Origin: Conidiobolus incongruus B7586
Taxonomy: Eukaryota > Entomophthoromycota > Entomophthoromycetes > Entomophthorales > Conidiobolaceae
Reading direction: 5' to 3'
DNA: 37,550 nucleotides
Assembly (NCBI GenBank): GCA_000697335.1
Contig: JNEM01009310.1
Span: forward strand, 1 to 37,550
Made by a program: the position numbers and the translations under genes. The notes under the pieces are model-generated. The model had not been told where the DNA came from. It saw nothing but the letters and a program-made list of their open reading frames with translations, and searched no databases. Positions 34,160 through 37,550 of the stretch are shown piece by piece; position 1 is the first letter of the stretch, and each line of letters starts with the position of its first letter.

Positions 34160-35507
34160 TAATGTTTTTTGATGATATTTAGTTTTTTGAAATAATTATA
34201 TTTACTAAATGTTAATTTTAATTTTATTTTGAAATGCACCTCAATTTAGATTTTTTATAATAGTTTATCAAAATTTAATATTATGGGAATTTTCAGACAA
34301 ATTGGTTGAATTAAATTCAAGTTTGTTTAATAAAATAGAATTCGATTTTTTTTGAATACTTGTATATTAACGAAATTATTGGAACATAGAAATTCGATAA
34401 TTTAAAACCTTAGTTATACAAAACTGTATAAATATATATATCTTGTATTAATTAGTTTTAGAGTAGTATTTCTTTGTATTGACCTTAATTTTATCATGTT
34501 CTAGCAAATCAATTCATTTGAAATCTTATATTTCAAATTGAATTAAAATTATCAAATTACTAATATTCTAATATGGTTAATGATATTCAAATAATATTGT
34601 TATTTTCAACTTCAAAATTAATATATGTTTAGAACTGAAACCCTGTTATTTCATTCTAGTTTAATACATTCAAGATATATTAACTTTGGTACGATTCATT
34701 CAATGATTATTTTTCAAAATCTAGTACATCTCTTTATTTTGATATTATTAGATCTCTCAAAAAATGGATAATTTAGAAAACTATTTTATTCAACCCTATG
34801 ATATGTAAAAAATCATTTTTAAATTTGTTATCTTTTCAAATACAACATATTTATCTAAATCAATCAATTAATGAGATGTTAATGTTAATTTGAGGTATTT
34901 CAATACAGGTTAATACATTTATATATTCTTAATTAAAACACAGATATTAAAATATATTCTGTAAAATAAAATGGTTAATTAAAAATATTTTATATGGAAT
35001 AATATTCAGTTTGTTCTAATCACTGAGTATTTGTCAATTTTAGTCTGGAAGTAAATTGTGATAAATTATAATAATGCAAGCATTAATATATATAATTAGG
35101 ACTATTATAAAATAAATTTTATAATTCAATATAAAATTATCAAAAAATTAATTCAATATTAGAAAGTTAAATTTATCATAAAAACTAATAATATATTTTA
35201 TTTACTAATTTGAAATCTAAAATATAATAAAATATATGACTGAATTGATAGTAAACATATGGTTAGCTCTATATACCAAATTTATTAATATCCTAATGCT
35301 CAGCTAGAGTCCTAGCTAATTGATTCTTATTAGCCTTAAATTTAATTTATTCAAATTATTGCATAATCCCAGTTTTATTTAAAATATTATATGATTTCCT
35401 GAAATGAAGTTTTGATTTATAAAATTGAATATATCTATATTCCTAATTATAATTTCAATGAAAAATTAACAAAGTTTAATAATTTAATATAAAATATAAT
35501 GCCAGAC
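34160..35507. other. AT-rich stretch between CDK gene and LTR element
   Basis: It holds the CDK promoter and then plain AT-rich DNA up to the retrotransposon. A 6-bp hairpin AGCTAG/CTAGCT (35302-35317) is the only small structure noted. No intact gene is present. Confidence 0.5.
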
Positions 35508-35855
35508 TGTCACGTATCTACCCAATTAGTCCATATATATTTACCTTTAATATCAGTTTACCCATAATTTATCTCTTATTCTACTTTCCCTTAAATTGAT
35601 CCATTCTTATCCCAATATCAAAAGGGGAAATACAACAGGGATCTATCTATCTATTCATTCATCCAGTCATCTATCTATTCACTCATCCATCTATCCAACT
35701 ATCTATTTATCTATCTATCTAAAGGAAACTAACTCCAAGTCTTTGTCAAGAACTTCCAATAAAACTCCATATAACTACATCCTAATCCTATAACTTATCC
35801 ACACTCCAACTTAATTCAATACAATTATCCTAGTTTCCAGCACTAGGATAATACA
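35508..35855 (+). repeat. 5' LTR, 348 bp
   Basis: It starts TGTCACG and ends AATACA, i.e. TGT...ACA termini. The right end is fixed by the adjoining primer-binding site; the left end is the first suitable TGT next to plain AT-rich DNA. A possible target duplication CAGAC (35503-35507) precedes it. The middle carries CTAT tetranucleotide runs, which give rise to meaningless open frames. Confidence 0.5.
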
Positions 35856-35868
35856 TGGTAGCAGCGAG
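35856..35868 (+). other. Primer-binding site, first copy
   Basis: TGGTAGCAGCGAG follows the LTR end directly. TGG plus TAGCAG complements ...CTGCTACCA, the 3' end usual for eukaryotic initiator methionine tRNA, the common primer of fungal LTR retrotransposons. Confidence 0.6.
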
Positions 35869-36287
35869 ACTCACGTCTCTCCTATTCCAACCTAAAATCA
35901 AAAAATAATATAATATATATTTTATAACCTCTTCATTAAATCTCAATCTTCCATTACATCTTTTCTCTTCTCATTTCTTCTCATCTATCCTTATCTCTCC
36001 TTATCTCTTATTCTACTTTCCCTTAAATTGATCCATTCTTATCCCAATATCAAAAGGGGAAATACAACAGGGATCTATCTATCTATTCATTCATCCAGTC
36101 ATCTATCTATTCACTCATCCATCTATCCAACTATCTATTTATCTATCTATCTAAAGGAAACTAACTCCAAGTCTTTGTCAAGAACTTCCAATAAAACTCC
36201 ATATAACTACATCCTAATCCTATAACTTATCCACACTCCAACTTAATTCAATACAATTATCCTAGTTTCCAGCACTAGGATAATACA

Positions 36288-36300
36288 TGGTAGCAGCGAG
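36288..36300 (+). other. Primer-binding site, second copy
   Basis: An exact repeat of the first site, carried by the tandem duplication 432 bp downstream, again preceded by the LTR end sequence AATACA. Confidence 0.6.
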
Positions 36301-36545
36301 ACTCACGTCTCTCCTATTCCAACCTAAAATCAAAAAATAATATAATATATATTTTATAACCTCTTCATTAAATCTCAATCTTCCATTACATCTTTTCTCT
36401 TCTCATTTCTTCTCATCTATCCTTATCTCTCCTTATCTCTTATCTCTTCTTATAACCTTTTCTCCTATCTCATCTCTCCCTATCTTTTACATTAATTTAC
36501 CTCTGCTCTCTTGATTATATTATAGTTCATTTAGATAAAACCGAT

Positions 36546-37550
36546 ATGACTACCTATGGTGTCCCAACTCACGCAGGGCGAAGTCAGGAAAATTCCTCTA
36601 ACCAACATGGAGATACCTCCCATACCCCAGAAGTTCTCTTTATCGAAGATCTCTTTGATGAAAATAATAACCCGAATGATCATTTTTACCAACTAAACGA
36701 TCAACAAAGAGCGAACCTCTTAATCCGTTTATTCTCCAAATATCAGGACCAAAAGAGAATGACTCCTTCTCCATCTATATACTCAGCTCGTGAGATCTTT
36801 CCTACGACTCCTTTTATCAAACAACTATCTAAACAATTAAAGAACTATGACGGTTCTAGAAAGGCTCAACAAATCCAAGATTTTTTGAATTCTTTCGAGA
36901 TGTATTTCAAACATGTCCCAATGACCCCATCAGAGCAATTGGATTTAGTATCTATCCATTTAACAGGTAATGCCTGAACCTGGCTGGAAAACTACCAAAG
37001 GTCACACCGCCTTTCCTCTGGCGAGTACGATTCCGAGTATATCAATGACTTCGAACAGTTTAAACAAAAACTGAAAGACGAATTTTACCCTTTTGACTCA
37101 GAAAATGTCGCTTATCACAAACTTCTAGATCTGAGACAAACTACCACTGTTTCTAGTTATTTAGATGCGTATCGACGCCTCGAAAACCGCCTCCCTCAAC
37201 GCCATTCCTTCGATCGAATTATGAGCTTTCTACATGGACTTAAGAAGGAAATCTACGACAAAATTAACCCTCTAGTCTCTCCCCAAAATGATTCTTTTGA
37301 ACGTGTTGCAGAGTTGGCTCTAAAGTACGACTCACCACATACCAGATCAAAAGAAAAAAGATTCGTTTGTCCTTCTTCTCATTCCTCTTCGATTCCCCAA
37401 TCTCATTCGTCCACTTGGAATTCTGATCGAATGATCGTCGATAACATCCATGCCAATAAAAAGGCGTCAGCTATACCTACCAAATATGTTCCCCTTACAC
37501 CAGAACAACGCAAATACATTCTCCAAAATAATGGATGTACCTATTGTCGC
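36546..37550 (+). mobile_element. gag region of the LTR retrotransposon, broken
   Basis: The region encodes a Ty3/gypsy gag-like protein: a polar N terminus, then a Retrotrans_gag-type helical capsid segment, then a Ser-rich linker. At the window edge a CTYC begins what is probably the CCHC zinc knuckle of nucleocapsid. The frame looks broken about once within the visible part. Codon use is less AT-rich than the host intergenic DNA. Confidence 0.7.

Larger units (their letters stand above)
35569..36432 (+). repeat. 432-bp perfect tandem duplication inside the element
   Basis: Bases 35569-36000 and 36001-36432 look identical when read side by side. The unit covers the last 287 bp of the LTR, the primer-binding site and 132 bp of leader. 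The 11-mer TTATCTCTTAT starts each copy and occurs again just after the second (36433-36443), so the duplication is bounded by microhomology between LTR and leader. Confidence 0.9.
35508..37550 (+). mobile_element. Ty3/gypsy-type LTR retrotransposon, 5' part
   Basis: The visible parts are a 5' LTR (35508-35855), a primer-binding site directly after it, a pyrimidine-rich leader partly duplicated in tandem, and a gag region from 36546 to the window edge. pol and the 3' LTR, if present, lie outside. Family is inferred from the Retrotrans_gag-like protein, an initiator-tRNA-type primer site and TGT...ACA LTR ends. The visible gag frame appears broken about once. The tandem copies look identical, which suggests a young element, but dating needs the other LTR. 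Confidence 0.75.

Noticed and set aside
35302-35317. AGCTAG/CTAGCT mini-hairpin near the LTR
   Set aside because: Six pairs around a four-base loop are expected by chance at this scale, and no link to the element is visible.
35596-36225. Two identical 65-codon frames rich in Ser, Ile, Tyr and His
   Set aside because: They are by-products of CTAT/CATC simple repeats in the LTR and its tandem copy, not genes.
1-37550. CRISPR array, rRNA genes, bacterial operons or biosynthetic cluster
   Set aside because: No regularly spaced repeats, rRNA sequence or co-directional functional cluster was seen; gene structure is eukaryotic throughout.

Overview
The window looks like nuclear DNA of a filamentous, early-diverging fungus (Zoopagomycota or Mucoromycota grade). 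The evidence is very AT-rich intergenic DNA; short GT-AG introns (30 reconstructed by eye, 47-70 nt, 24 starting GTAA); fungal families such as a DUF3712/Tag1-like membrane protein, a Whi3/Scw1-type two-RRM protein and a Plc1-type phospholipase C; and a CDK11-type kinase and multi-intron genes that argue against budding yeast. Lineage is inferred from content only; no marker gene settles it. AT-rich, small-intron Taphrinomycotina are a weaker alternative.

Layout. A 58-codon minus-strand gene with its own TATA box (1084-1260) diverges from a large DUF3712 gene (2163-4799). That gene converges within 73 bp on an F-box/JmjC hydroxylase gene (4873-6303, minus). A 3.5 kb AT-rich stretch follows, with a tRNA-like relic and decayed coding-like runs. 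Next is a Whi3-like gene (10850-12238) with a CCAAT cluster, a TATA box, a leader of about 780 nt without any ATG, and a strong hairpin behind the stop. After a 2.7 kb AT desert come a Sec72-like TPR gene (15276-15884, minus), tRNA-Ala(AGC) (17089-17161), a 15-exon SAPS phosphatase-subunit gene (17577-20614), the V-ATPase subunit d gene (21816-22970), a 7-exon phospholipase C gene (23653-26613, minus), a zinc-ribbon/RING-H2 ubiquitin ligase gene (28874-30061, minus), an L-type lectin cargo-receptor gene (30955-32440) and a PITSLRE/CDK11-like kinase gene (33028-34159, minus). The right edge holds the 5' part of a Ty3/gypsy-type LTR retrotransposon (35508 to the edge).

The genes do not form a pathway cluster; they are ordinary eukaryotic housekeeping and regulatory genes. 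Loose themes are the secretory and endomembrane system (Sec72-like TPR, lectin receptor, V-ATPase d, Tag1-like protein) and signalling (SAPS/PP6, phospholipase C, CDK11, Whi3-like). The most unusual structures are the ATG-free leader plus 3' hairpin of the Whi3-like gene and a 432-bp tandem duplication in the retrotransposon that doubles its primer-binding site. Exon boundaries were placed by reading frame, splice consensus and family conservation, and total coding lengths divide by three in every case; transcripts would be needed to confirm them.
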